From Frigoribacterium sp. PhB160 (GTDB taxonomy: Bacteria; Actinomycetota; Actinomycetes; Actinomycetales; Microbacteriaceae), in assembly GCF_003751785.1 (NCBI RefSeq), contig NZ_RKIE01000002.1, forward strand, positions 620,001 to 684,000: a DNA stretch of 64,000 nucleotides, read 5' to 3'. Below are positions 8,923 through 16,663 of the stretch, one piece after another. Position 1 is the first letter of the stretch; the number at the start of each line of letters is the position of its first letter. A program made the translations under genes and the position numbers. Below the pieces are notes generated by a model. The model was not told the origin of the DNA. It did not search any database and saw only the letters and a program-made list of their open reading frames with translations.

Positions 8923-9840
8923 ATGCCCGCCCTGACAGAGCCCCTCCGCTCGCGCCTGCAGTACACGTTCAACGGACAGTCGACGGGCACGCCCGAGTGG
9001 GTCACCGACCTCGAGAAGGGCGACGACGAGGGCTTCTTCCTGCCGGGATCGGCCGTGTGGGCCGTGCACGGCTCGATGTCGACCATCGCGGCGGGCGTGC
9101 GCGCGCTGCTCGTCCAGGCGCTGCACCCGGGGGCGCTCGCCGGGGTGCACGACCACTCGCGCTTCCGCGAGGACCCGCTCGGCCGCCTGGCCGGGACGAT
9201 CCGCTGGATCTACACCGTCTCGTACGGCAGCCGCGAGGCGGCCACGCAGGCGTCGCGGTGGGTCTCGCGCCTGCACACGAAGGTCGTCGGCAGCTACGAC
9301 GACCGGGACGGCGTGCGCCACGACTACGCGGCGAACGACCCCGAGCTGCTCAGCTGGGTGCACATGGCCTTCGCCGACTCCTTCCTCGCGGCCTACCAGG
9401 AGTGGGGCGGCGCCGAGGTGCCGGGCGGGCCCGACGCCTACGTCCGCGAGTGGGCGACCGCCGGCGAGCTGATGGGCGTCCTCCACCCGCCCACCACGGT
9501 CGCCGAGATGCAGGACCAGCTCATGGAGTTCGACCGGCGCGGCGTGCTCGAGCGCACCGAGCGCACCGCCCAGGTGGTGCGCTTCATCCGCCGCCCGCCG
9601 CTCTTCCCCGTGCTGCGCGCCGGCTACCCGCTGCTCTTCAACGGCGCGGTCGGCACCCTGCAGCCCCGCTTCCGCGAGCTGCTGCAGCTCCAGCCGCCCC
9701 ACCTCGGCCCGGTCGCCCTGCCGACCAGCGGACCCGCGAAGGCGATGCTCGGCTCGATCGGCGCCGTGCTCGGCCCGCGCCCCGTCGCCGAGGAGCACGC
9801 GCTGGCCCGGCTCGAGCGCATCGGCTGGCGAGCGGCGTGA
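8923..9840 (+). CDS. Oxygenase MpaB family protein (DUF2236)
   Basis: The protein has 305 residues. The family is related to latex-clearing protein and MpaB haem oxygenases. Visible family features are WAVHGSMSTIAAGVRALLVQALHPGA near residues 46-70, the HDHSRFREDPLGRLAGT segment with conserved His/Arg, and the WVHMAFADSFLAAYQ helix with its His that precedes the substrate region. The ATG is preceded by CATGAT at 8911-8916 with a 6-nt spacer, and no Shine-Dalgarno is obvious, so leaderless translation is likely. The reaction is unknown for most family members; oxidation of lipid-like molecules is an inference. Confidence 0.87.
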   Translation: MPALTEPLRSRLQYTFNGQSTGTPEWVTDLEKGDDEGFFLPGSAVWAVHGSMSTIAAGVRALLVQALHPGALAGVHDHSRFREDPLGRLAGTIRWIYTVSYGSREAATQASRWVSRLHTKVVGSYDDRDGVRHDYAANDPELLSWVHMAFADSFLAAYQEWGGAEVPGGPDAYVREWATAGELMGVLHPPTTVAEMQDQLMEFDRRGVLERTERTAQVVRFIRRPPLFPVLRAGYPLLFNGAVGTLQPRFRELLQLQPPHLGPVALPTSGPAKAMLGSIGAVLGPRPVAEEHALARLERIGWRAA

Positions 9841-9877
9841 GCACGGGGCGCGGGGCGGTCGCTGCCAGGATGGCGGG

Positions 9878-10489
9878 ATGACCGACCCGACCGACGCCGC
9901 GCCTCCTCCGCCCCCCGCTCGTCGGGCCGGCGGCCCCGCACGGCTGCTGCGCGACGTGCTCGTCGTCGTGCTCGTCGCCCTGCTCGTGTCGTGGGGCGTG
10001 CGGACCTGGCTCGTGCGGTCGTTCTACATACCGTCGGCGTCGATGGAGAACACCCTGATGATCGACGACCGCGTCGTCGTGAACCAGCTGGCGCCCGGGC
10101 TCATGGACCTCCACCGCGGCGACGTCGTCGTCTTCGAGGACCCGGGCGGCTGGCTCGACACGGGGCCCGGCGGCGACCTGATCAAGCGGGTCGTCGGGCT
10201 GCCCGGCGACACGGTGGCGTGCTGCGACGCCGAGGGGCGGCTGCTGGTCGACGGCGAGCCGCTCGACGAGCCCTACGTGCTCGTGCCGCCGGGCGACCCG
10301 GCGTCGTTGCAGGCCTTCGACGTCACCGTGCCCGAGGGAGCGCTCTGGGTGATGGGCGACAACCGCGAGGACTCGGCGGACTCGCGCTCGCACCAGAGCG
10401 GCCCGTACGAGGGCTTCGTGCCCGAGCGGCTCGTGATCGGTCGCGCGGTCGCCGTCGTCTGGCCGGTCGACCGCTGGGCGCGGCTCTAG
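9878..10489 (+). CDS. lepB: Signal peptidase I
   Basis: The protein has 203 residues. It is a type I signal peptidase that cleaves Sec and Tat signal peptides on the outer face of the membrane. One N-terminal membrane anchor (about residues 26-45) is followed by box B with the catalytic Ser55 (IPSASMENTL), box D with the general base Lys103 (DLIKRVVGLPGD) and box E (MGDNREDSADSR). CAGGAT at 9866-9871 lies 6 nt before the ATG, consistent with a leaderless transcript. It is not next to ribosomal genes, so it may be one of several signal peptidases in this genome. An imperfect GC-rich hairpin follows the stop. Confidence 0.93.
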   Translation: MTDPTDAAPPPPPARRAGGPARLLRDVLVVVLVALLVSWGVRTWLVRSFYIPSASMENTLMIDDRVVVNQLAPGLMDLHRGDVVVFEDPGGWLDTGPGGDLIKRVVGLPGDTVACCDAEGRLLVDGEPLDEPYVLVPPGDPASLQAFDVTVPEGALWVMGDNREDSADSRSHQSGPYEGFVPERLVIGRAVAVVWPVDRWARL

Positions 10490-10561
10490 CCCGCCGGCCC
10501 GGCCCGGTCGGGGCGGGCCCGTCGCGACCACGCGGAGGCGCGGGTCGACCCCCGGGCGCCG

Positions 10562-12262
10562 CTACCGTCGGGCGATCAGCGCGTCCCGCACCTCGCGGCG
10601 CAGCACCTTGCCGATGAGCGACCGCGGCAGCTCGTCGACGACGACGACGCGGCGCGGCACCTTGTAGGCGGCGAGCTGCTCGCGGGCGTGCGCCCGGACG
10701 GCCTCGACGTCGACCGTCGCGCCGGGCTCGGCGACGACCGCCGCGACGACGTCCTCGCCGCCGCCCTCGCGCGGCACGCCCACGACGGCGACCTCGGCCA
10801 CCCCGGCGGCGCCGCGGACGGCCTCCTCGACCTCGGAGGGGGCGACGTTGAAGCCGCCGGTGACGATGAGCTCCTTGATGCGGTCGACGATCGTCACGTA
10901 GCCGTCGGCGCTCATGCTGACGATGTCGCCGGTGCGGAACCAGCCGCCCTCGAGGAAGGCGTCGGCCGTCTCGTCGGGCCGGTTCCAGTAGCCGCGGAAG
11001 ACCTGCGGGCCGCGCAGCAGCAGCTCGCCCGCGGCGCCCGCGACGACCGGTCGTGCGGGATCGGGGTCGTCGCGGTCGACGACCATCGCCTCGGTCGAGG
11101 GGAACGGCACGCCGACCGTGCCCGGGCGGCGGGTCGGGCCCATCGGGTTGCCGAGCGCGACGGGCGAGGTCTCGGTGAGGCCGAAGCCCTCGACGAGCAC
11201 GCCGCCGGTGACCCCCTCCCAGGCGGTCACCGTCGACGTCGGCAGGTTCATCGCGCCCGAGATCGCGAAGCGGGCCGAGCTCAGGTCGACGCCGCGCTCG
11301 ACGGCGGCCTCGGCGAGCCGCTGGTAGATGGGCGGCACGGCCGGGAGGAAGGTCGGCGGGTGCTTGCGGGCCGCCTTGAGCACGAGGTCGACGTCGAACT
11401 TCGGGAAGAGCACGAGACGTGCGCCGATGCTCATCGCGAAGGTGAGGCACAGCGTGAGGCCGTAGGCGTGGAAGAAGGGCAGCACCCCGTAGACCGTCTC
11501 GGCGCCGTGACGGATGCCCTGCACCCAGGCGCGGCCCTGCGCGGCGTTGCTCACGAGGTTGCGGTGCGTGAGCACGGCGCCCTTCGGCGAGCCGGTCGTG
11601 CCGCTCGTGTACTGCAGCAGCGCGACGTCGTCGAGGGCGGGCCGGGGGTGGCGGCGGCGCAGCCCCCGGCCGGAGACGAGCTCGGGCCAGGTGAGGTCGC
11701 CGCGGGCCGACGAGGTCAGGGCGTCGCGCGACTTGCGGGCGGCGGGCACGGGCAGCTTCAGGGCGAGCCGGGTGGCGAGGGGCATGCCCTTGGTCACGTC
11801 GACCGAGACGAGCGACCGGAACCGCACGTCGTCGGGCAGGGCGCGCAGGCGGTCGACGAGCTTGTCCCACGCGATCGCCACCGTCGCGCCGTGGTCCTCG
11901 AAGAGGTGGCGCAGCTCGCGGTCGGTGTAGAGCGGGTTGTGCTCGACGACGACGGCGCCGAGGCGGAGCACCGCGTAGAACGCGACGACGTGCTGCGGCG
12001 AGTTCGGCAGCAGGAGGGCCACCCGGTCGCCGGCGGTGACGCCGAGCTTGCGGAGGCCCTCGGCGGCCCGGGCGATCTCGTCGCCGAGGTCGCGGTAGCT
12101 CGTCTCGCGACCGAAGAACTCGAGCGCCGGCCTCGCGCGGTGCGCGGCGACGGCGTCGTCGATGAGGTCGACGAGCGTGCCCGTCACGGGGTCGATGTCG
12201 TGCGGCACGCCGGGGGCGTAGCTGTGCAGCCAGGGTCGGTCGGTCTCGGGCGCGAGGCTCAT
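10562..12262 (-). CDS. Long-chain fatty-acid--CoA ligase (FadD paralogue 2)
   Basis: The protein has 566 residues. It has the AMP-binding motif YTSGTTGSPKGAVLTHRN, the adenylate motif GFGLTETSP, the A8 hinge VDRIKELIVTGGFNVAPSE and the C-terminal catalytic Lys in SLIGKVLRREVRD. It is strongly similar along its whole length to the ligase encoded 2.8 kb away on the same strand. The two probably arose by duplication, with an SDR, an MpaB oxygenase and signal peptidase now lying between them. TTCGAT stands 6 nt before the ATG on the coding strand. The substrate is probably a medium- or long-chain fatty acid. Confidence 0.93.
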   Translation of the reverse strand: MSLAPETDRPWLHSYAPGVPHDIDPVTGTLVDLIDDAVAAHRARPALEFFGRETSYRDLGDEIARAAEGLRKLGVTAGDRVALLLPNSPQHVVAFYAVLRLGAVVVEHNPLYTDRELRHLFEDHGATVAIAWDKLVDRLRALPDDVRFRSLVSVDVTKGMPLATRLALKLPVPAARKSRDALTSSARGDLTWPELVSGRGLRRRHPRPALDDVALLQYTSGTTGSPKGAVLTHRNLVSNAAQGRAWVQGIRHGAETVYGVLPFFHAYGLTLCLTFAMSIGARLVLFPKFDVDLVLKAARKHPPTFLPAVPPIYQRLAEAAVERGVDLSSARFAISGAMNLPTSTVTAWEGVTGGVLVEGFGLTETSPVALGNPMGPTRRPGTVGVPFPSTEAMVVDRDDPDPARPVVAGAAGELLLRGPQVFRGYWNRPDETADAFLEGGWFRTGDIVSMSADGYVTIVDRIKELIVTGGFNVAPSEVEEAVRGAAGVAEVAVVGVPREGGGEDVVAAVVAEPGATVDVEAVRAHAREQLAAYKVPRRVVVVDELPRSLIGKVLRREVRDALIARR

Positions 12263-12377
12263 GGGGCCATCGAACCAGCCGCCCGTGCGAACGACCTGCG
12301 CGGACGCCCGGAGCCGCCTCGCCCGGCGGCGGTCGGTGGACGCTCGGCGCCCGTCGTCGACCGGTGGTCGCCGGCTC

Positions 12378-12935
12378 TCAGCGCGCGTCGCGGCCGGTCA
12401 GCGCGAGCAGCCGCACCCGCAGGGGCACGTCGTCGCCCACCGGCACGGGCCCGGCGAACAGCCCCGACGCCTCGAGGGCGTCCCGCTGCGGCTCGAAGAC
12501 GCTCCACACCGCGGCGACGAGGTCGTCGTCGAGCTCCTCGTCCGTGCCCACGGCGCGGGCGAGGTCCCAGGTGTGGATGGTCACGTCGGCGACGTGCTCG
12601 GCCAGGTACTCCGACACCGGCACGACGTCGGCGCTCAGCCGCACCTCGGCCTCGGGGTCGGCCCCCTGCCAGGCGGCGGTCGCCGCGGCCGACCACTGAC
12701 GCCACTCCGCGGCCAGGTCGGCCCCGAGCGGCTCGATCGCGTTCTCGGACTCGGCCGGGTCGCCGCCGTCGAGCAGCAGCGGCACCCACTGCTGCTCGCG
12801 GGTCACGTGGGCGACGAGGTCGCGCACCCGCCACTGGGTGTCGGGCGTCGGCGCGTCCCAGTCGGTGACGGCCTCGACGCGTCGGGCGAACTCGTCGTGG
12901 GCGCGCTGCTGCAGGGTGATCCAGTCGACGGTCAT
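12378..12935 (-). CDS. TIGR03086-like DinB/maleylpyruvate isomerase N-terminal domain protein
   Basis: The protein has 185 residues. ATG 12935 has a strong Shine-Dalgarno (GGAGGACCAC) directly upstream. The protein opens with a helical bundle (ITLQQRAHDEFARRVEAV), contains the conserved W-x-V-R-D-L-V-A-H-V pattern that carries the first metal-binding His, and has a later AEHVADVTIHTWDLARA region holding further His ligands. These features fit the mycothiol-dependent maleylpyruvate isomerase N-terminal (DinB-like) fold, whose members are often small mycothiol-linked metal enzymes. The actual reaction is unknown. Confidence 0.85.
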   Translation of the reverse strand: MTVDWITLQQRAHDEFARRVEAVTDWDAPTPDTQWRVRDLVAHVTREQQWVPLLLDGGDPAESENAIEPLGADLAAEWRQWSAAATAAWQGADPEAEVRLSADVVPVSEYLAEHVADVTIHTWDLARAVGTDEELDDDLVAAVWSVFEPQRDALEASGLFAGPVPVGDDVPLRVRLLALTGRDAR

Positions 12936-13070
12936 GTGGTCCTCCCGGGTGGTCGACGCGCGGTCGCGCCGTCTGGTGGGCAGCAACCGCCGGAGGCGCG
13001 GCTCGCTTCCCGACACCGCCCACAGCGGAACTCCCGTCACCGTAGCGCCTCGGGGGCTAGGGTCTCTCGC

Positions 13071-13376
13071 ATGACGACGGTCCTCGAGCTCCTGGCGCGC
13101 GTGCTCGCGCCGCTCGAGGCGATCGCGCCCGTGCTGCTCGCCCCCGGGGCGCCCCTCGCCGCGACGCTCGTCGTCGGCGTGCTCGGCGCCGCCGCGGTGC
13201 TCGTGGCGACCGGGCTGGCGCGGGTGCTGCTGGCGGTGGGGGCGATGTCGTCGGCGCCGCCGCGGGCGGAGCTGCGCGAGGGGGCCGACACGCGCCTCCT
13301 CGTCTGGCAGCGCGACCCCGACGCCGACGGGCACGTGCGGTCCCGGGCGCCGGGCATGCTCCTCGCGGCCGCCTGA
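13071..13376 (+). CDS. DUF6412-type small membrane protein
   Basis: The protein has 101 residues. Two hydrophobic stretches (about residues 17-30 and 30-60) are rich in Ala, Val and Leu, and a short polar tail contains LVWQRDPDADGHVRSRAPG. This pattern matches the DUF6412 family that accompanies YidC-like genes in Microbacteriaceae; that assignment is from memory of the family. TAGGGT at 13058-13063 lies 7 nt before the ATG, so the message is probably leaderless. The next gene (a YidC paralogue) begins 63 nt downstream on the same strand, so co-expression is likely. The function is unknown. Confidence 0.75.
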   Translation: MTTVLELLARVLAPLEAIAPVLLAPGAPLAATLVVGVLGAAAVLVATGLARVLLAVGAMSSAPPRAELREGADTRLLVWQRDPDADGHVRSRAPGMLLAAA

Positions 13377-13439
13377 GCGCATCCCGCGCCTCGTCGGCGG
13401 CCAGAAGACACCCATCGTCTCTCTGACCGAGGAGTCCTC

Positions 13440-14216
13440 GTGGACCTGTCCGCCTTCCCGCCCTTCGCCGTCGTGCTCGACGGCCTCAGCTCGTCCGTCG
13501 CCCTGCTCGCCTCGCTCGCGGAGCCCGTCGCGGGCGACGCCGCCTCCGCCGTGGCCGTCGTGCTGCTCACGCTCGTCGTCCGCCTCGTGCTCGTCCCCGT
13601 GGGGGCGTCGCAGGTGCGTGCCGAGCTGGGCCGCCGTCGCCTGGCGCCCCGCGTCGCGGAGCTGAACCGCCGCGTGACCGACCCGCAGGAGCGCAGCCGT
13701 GCCCTGACGGAGCTGTACTCGTCGGCGGGGGTCTCGCCCCTCGCCGGCTGCCTGCCGGTGCTCGCGCAGACGCCCGTGCTGATCGCCGTCTACTCGGTCT
13801 TCGCGCACCCGAGCATCGCCGGGCACGCGAACGCCCTGCTCGGCGAGACCCTCGCGGGGGTCGCCCTCGGGGCGAACCTGCCGACGACCCTCGCCGCCGG
13901 CGGGGCGCCCGTCTGGCCGTACCTCGTGCTGCTGGCCGTGCTCGCCGTCGTCGTGGAGGTCGGTCGCCGCCTGAACGAGCGCTTCGCCCGGACGGGCACC
14001 GGAGGCGTCGCCGACCCGACGCCGGCGGTGCCGGGGATGTCGACGGCGCTGCGCGTGCTGCCGTTCGTCAGCGTGGCGTTCGCCGCCCTGGCGCCCCTCG
14101 CGGCGGCGCTCTACCTCGTCACCAGCGCGACGTGGACCGTGGTCGAGCGGGTCGTGCTGCGGCGCGTGCTCGGCCGGGGGCCGTCCCCGGTGCCCGGGGA
14201 GGCCGCCGCGGCGTGA
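13440..14216 (+). CDS. YidC/Oxa1 family membrane protein insertase paralogue
   Basis: The protein has 258 residues. GTG 13440 has GAGGAG 7-12 nt upstream. Like actinobacterial YidC2-type proteins it lacks the large periplasmic domain. It has the first transmembrane segment with the conserved hydrophilic-groove Arg (TLVVRLVLVP), a cytoplasmic charged loop (LGRRRLAPRVAELNRRVTDPQERSRALTELY), the hairpin ending with the GCLPVLAQTPVLIAVYSVF segment, and two or three later membrane helices. It may insert or fold a subset of membrane proteins. It is not in the rpmH-rnpA-yidC context, so it is an additional copy; pairing with the DUF6412 protein suggests a dedicated partner. Confidence 0.88.
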   Translation: MDLSAFPPFAVVLDGLSSSVALLASLAEPVAGDAASAVAVVLLTLVVRLVLVPVGASQVRAELGRRRLAPRVAELNRRVTDPQERSRALTELYSSAGVSPLAGCLPVLAQTPVLIAVYSVFAHPSIAGHANALLGETLAGVALGANLPTTLAAGGAPVWPYLVLLAVLAVVVEVGRRLNERFARTGTGGVADPTPAVPGMSTALRVLPFVSVAFAALAPLAAALYLVTSATWTVVERVVLRRVLGRGPSPVPGEAAAA

Positions 14217-14221
14217 CGCGA

Positions 14222-14259
14222 CGAGGGCCCGTCTCCGCTGACGCGGGGACGGGCCCTCG
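14222..14259. terminator. Strong convergent terminator hairpin
   Basis: CGAGGGCCCGTC (14222-14233) pairs perfectly with GACGGGCCCTCG (14248-14259), and the pairing continues inward to a TGAC tetraloop. It sits between the stop of the YidC paralogue on the plus strand and the stop of YceI on the minus strand, so it can serve both transcripts. Confidence 0.85.
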
Positions 14260-14314
14260 GGCGGGCGCTCTCGCGCCGGGTGGTCCGAGTCGCCTCGGAC
14301 CGGGATGGCCGGTG

Positions 14315-14866
14315 CTACGCGGCGAGGACGAACTGGATCTCGAGCGTGACGGTGACGTCGTTGCCGAGGGTGAAGCCGCCGGCCTCGAGGGCCGCGTTCC
14401 AGCTGACGCCGAACTCGGTGCGGTCGATCTTCGTCGTGGCCGAGAAGCCGAGCTTGGTCTGGCCGTAGCCGTCGACGACGAGGCCGCCGAACTCGCTCTT
14501 CAGGGTGACGGGCTTCGTGACGCCGCGGAGGGTGAGGTCGCCGTGCACGAGGAAGGAGTCGTCGCCCTTCTCCTCGATGCTCGAGGAGACGAACGTCATC
14601 TTCGGGTGCTCCTCGGCGAGGAAGAAGTCGCCGGTCTGGAGGTGGCCGTCGCGGTCCTTCTGGTTGGTGTTGATCGAGGCCACGTCGATCGACGCGGTGA
14701 CCTTGCTGGCGGTGTGGTCGTCGGCCGTCTCGAGCGAGGCGTCGAACGACTCGAACGAGCCCTTGACCTTGCTGATGGCGAGGTGGCGGACGCTGAACGA
14801 GACCTCGCTGTGCGTGGGGTCGAGGTTCCAGGTGCCGGCGGGGATCTTCTCTGCGGTGATGGCCAT
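14315..14866 (-). CDS. YceI family protein
   Basis: The protein has 183 residues. It shows the complete YceI lipocalin-like barrel pattern: an opening PAGTWNLDPTHSEVSFSVRHL, then KVKGSFESFDASLE, a central DGHLQTGDFFLAEEHPKMTF and the final GVTKPVTLKSEF ... FGVSWNAALEAGGFTLGNDV block. YceI proteins bind polyisoprenoids or fatty amides in the barrel. No signal peptide is present, so it is cytoplasmic here, unlike E. coli YceI. AGGAGA lies just before the ATG (minus strand). The ligand is unknown. Confidence 0.93.
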   Translation of the reverse strand: MAITAEKIPAGTWNLDPTHSEVSFSVRHLAISKVKGSFESFDASLETADDHTASKVTASIDVASINTNQKDRDGHLQTGDFFLAEEHPKMTFVSSSIEEKGDDSFLVHGDLTLRGVTKPVTLKSEFGGLVVDGYGQTKLGFSATTKIDRTEFGVSWNAALEAGGFTLGNDVTVTLEIQFVLAA

Positions 14867-14988
14867 GGTGTTCTCCTGATGTCTGGGGGTCTGTAGGTCG
14901 ATGACGTGTCACCGACGGTCGGTACGAGTATATGCAAGCGCATGCACGCGCGGGGCATTCCCGATCCGTCGGCGACCCGTCGGCGCGG

Positions 14989-15993
14989 TCAGGCCGGGCG
15001 CTCGCTCGGCGACACCGTCTTCGCGGGGTCCTTCTCGGCGAGGTCGCCGAGGGCGTCGTCGATCGCCGTCATGACGTCGGCGGGGAGGGTGACGCCCGCC
15101 GCCTTCACGTTGTCGGCCACCTGCTCGGGGCGCGACGCCCCGATGATCGCCGACGACACGTTGTCGTTCTGCAGCACCCAGGCGATGGCGAGCTGCGCCA
15201 TCGAGAGGCCGAGGTCGGCCGCGATGGGCTCGAGCTTCGCGACGCCCGTCAGCACCTCGTCGGTGAGGAAGCGCTTGATCGTGTTCGCGCCGCCCTTCTC
15301 GTCGGTCGCTCGGCTGCCGGCGGGCAGCTCGGCGCCCGGCTTGTACTTGCCGGTCAGCACGCCCTGCGCGACCGGCGACCAGACGATCTGGCCGAGGCCG
15401 TGCTGCTTGCTCGTCGGGACGACGTCCTGCTCGATGACCCGCCAGAGCATCGAGTACTGCGGCTGGTTCGAGATGAGCTGCACGCCGTGCTTCACCGCGA
15501 GCTCGTGGCCCGCGCGGATCTGCTCGGCGGTCCACTCGCTGACGCCGATGTAGAGGGCCTTGCCCTGGCGGACCACGTCCGCGAAGGCCTGCATGGTCTC
15601 CTCCAGCGGAGTCTCGCTGTCGAAGCGGTGCGCCTGGTACAGGTCGACGTAGTCGGTGCCGAGGCGCGTCAGCGAGCCGTCGATCGACTCCATGACGTGC
15701 TTGCGGCTGAGGCCGACGTCGTTGTGGCCGAGGGGCCCGGTGGGCCAGTAGACCTTCGTGAAGATCTCGAGGCTCTCGCGGCGCTCGCCGCGCAGGGCGT
15801 CGCCGAGCACCTGCTCCGCCGCCGTGTTCGCGTAGGCGTCCGCCGTGTCGAAGGTGGAGATGCCGGCGTCGAGGGCCGCGCGGACGCACTGCGTCGCCAC
15901 GTCGTTCTCGACCTGGGACGCGTGCGTCAGCCAGTTGCCGTAGGTGATCTCCGAGATCTTGAGCCCGCTGTCGCCGAGGTATCTGAATTCCAT
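14989..15993 (-). CDS. Aldo/keto reductase (KCNAB-like)
   Basis: The protein has 334 residues. The NADPH-dependent aldo/keto reductase barrel is evident, with the catalytic tetrad Asp and Tyr in FDTADAYANTAAE, Lys in IFTKVYWP and His in YQAHRFD, and the C-terminal cofactor motif SSAIIGASRPEQV. The ATG at 15993 is preceded by TACGGT with a 6-nt spacer, a leaderless pattern; longer in-frame extensions upstream run into the divergent gtrA promoter and are not conserved. The overall length and the GxSEWTAEQI segment resemble the potassium-channel beta-subunit/YghZ branch. The physiological carbonyl substrate is unknown. Confidence 0.92.
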   Translation of the reverse strand: MEFRYLGDSGLKISEITYGNWLTHASQVENDVATQCVRAALDAGISTFDTADAYANTAAEQVLGDALRGERRESLEIFTKVYWPTGPLGHNDVGLSRKHVMESIDGSLTRLGTDYVDLYQAHRFDSETPLEETMQAFADVVRQGKALYIGVSEWTAEQIRAGHELAVKHGVQLISNQPQYSMLWRVIEQDVVPTSKQHGLGQIVWSPVAQGVLTGKYKPGAELPAGSRATDEKGGANTIKRFLTDEVLTGVAKLEPIAADLGLSMAQLAIAWVLQNDNVSSAIIGASRPEQVADNVKAAGVTLPADVMTAIDDALGDLAEKDPAKTVSPSERPA

Positions 15994-16126
15994 GCCGCCA
16001 CCGTACGCGCGGCGCGTGCCCCCGGGACGGGGGACACCCGGTCCGTCTGCCCCCGTTGCCTGGCAACCGGCCCGGATCGATGTACCCCTACCAAACCCCC
16101 GTTCGGGGGGAGCCCGAACCGACGGC

Positions 16127-16660
16127 ATGCCCGACGCGACCATCCTCGACCTGCCCAGCGCGCCTCCTGAGCCCTCCCGACCCGTCGGGCGTGCGACGGC
16201 CGCGCGGGCCCGGCTCCGTGAGCTCGTCACGTTCGGTGCCGTCGGCGGCATCGCGTTCGTCACCGACGTCGGCATCTACAACCTGCTGCGCGCCACCGTC
16301 CTCGACGACAAGCCCATCGGCGCGAAGGTCGTCTCGGTGATCGTCGCGACGGCGGTGGCGTGGCTCGGCAACCGCTACCTCACCTTCCGGGACGACCGCA
16401 GCGGATCGGTGGTGAAGGAGGCCGTGCAGTTCGCGCTCGTGAACGTCGGCGGCCTGCTGATCGCCTCCCTCTGCCTCTTCGTCTCCCACTACCTGCTCGG
16501 CTTCACCAGCCGCCTCGCGGACAACGTCGCCGCGAACGTCGTCGGCCTCGTGCTCGGCACGACCTTCCGGTACGTCGCGTACCGGTGGTTCGTGTTCGCG
16601 CCGAGCCGCGACACCCGACCGAACCCGACCCCGACACCCCAGACCCCGACAGGAGAGTGA
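16127..16660 (+). CDS. GtrA-like membrane protein
   Basis: The protein has 177 residues. Four transmembrane helices fit the GtrA family: LVTFGAVGGIAFVTDVGIYNLL, KVVSVIVATAVAWLGNRYLTF, a third in the AVQFALVNVGGLLIAS region, and ANVVGLVLGTTFRYVAYRWFVF. The conserved NRYLTF and FRYVAYRWFVF motifs are present. GtrA proteins are proposed to move polyprenyl-phosphate-linked sugars across the membrane. It is the first gene of a glycan cluster and ends 3 nt before the GT2 gene. The ATG at 16127 lies about 12 nt after a GGGGGAG; upstream in-frame starts would overlap the divergent reductase. The tail is Pro/Thr-rich. Confidence 0.9.
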   Translation: MPDATILDLPSAPPEPSRPVGRATAARARLRELVTFGAVGGIAFVTDVGIYNLLRATVLDDKPIGAKVVSVIVATAVAWLGNRYLTFRDDRSGSVVKEAVQFALVNVGGLLIASLCLFVSHYLLGFTSRLADNVAANVVGLVLGTTFRYVAYRWFVFAPSRDTRPNPTPTPQTPTGE

Positions 16661-16663
16661 CCC

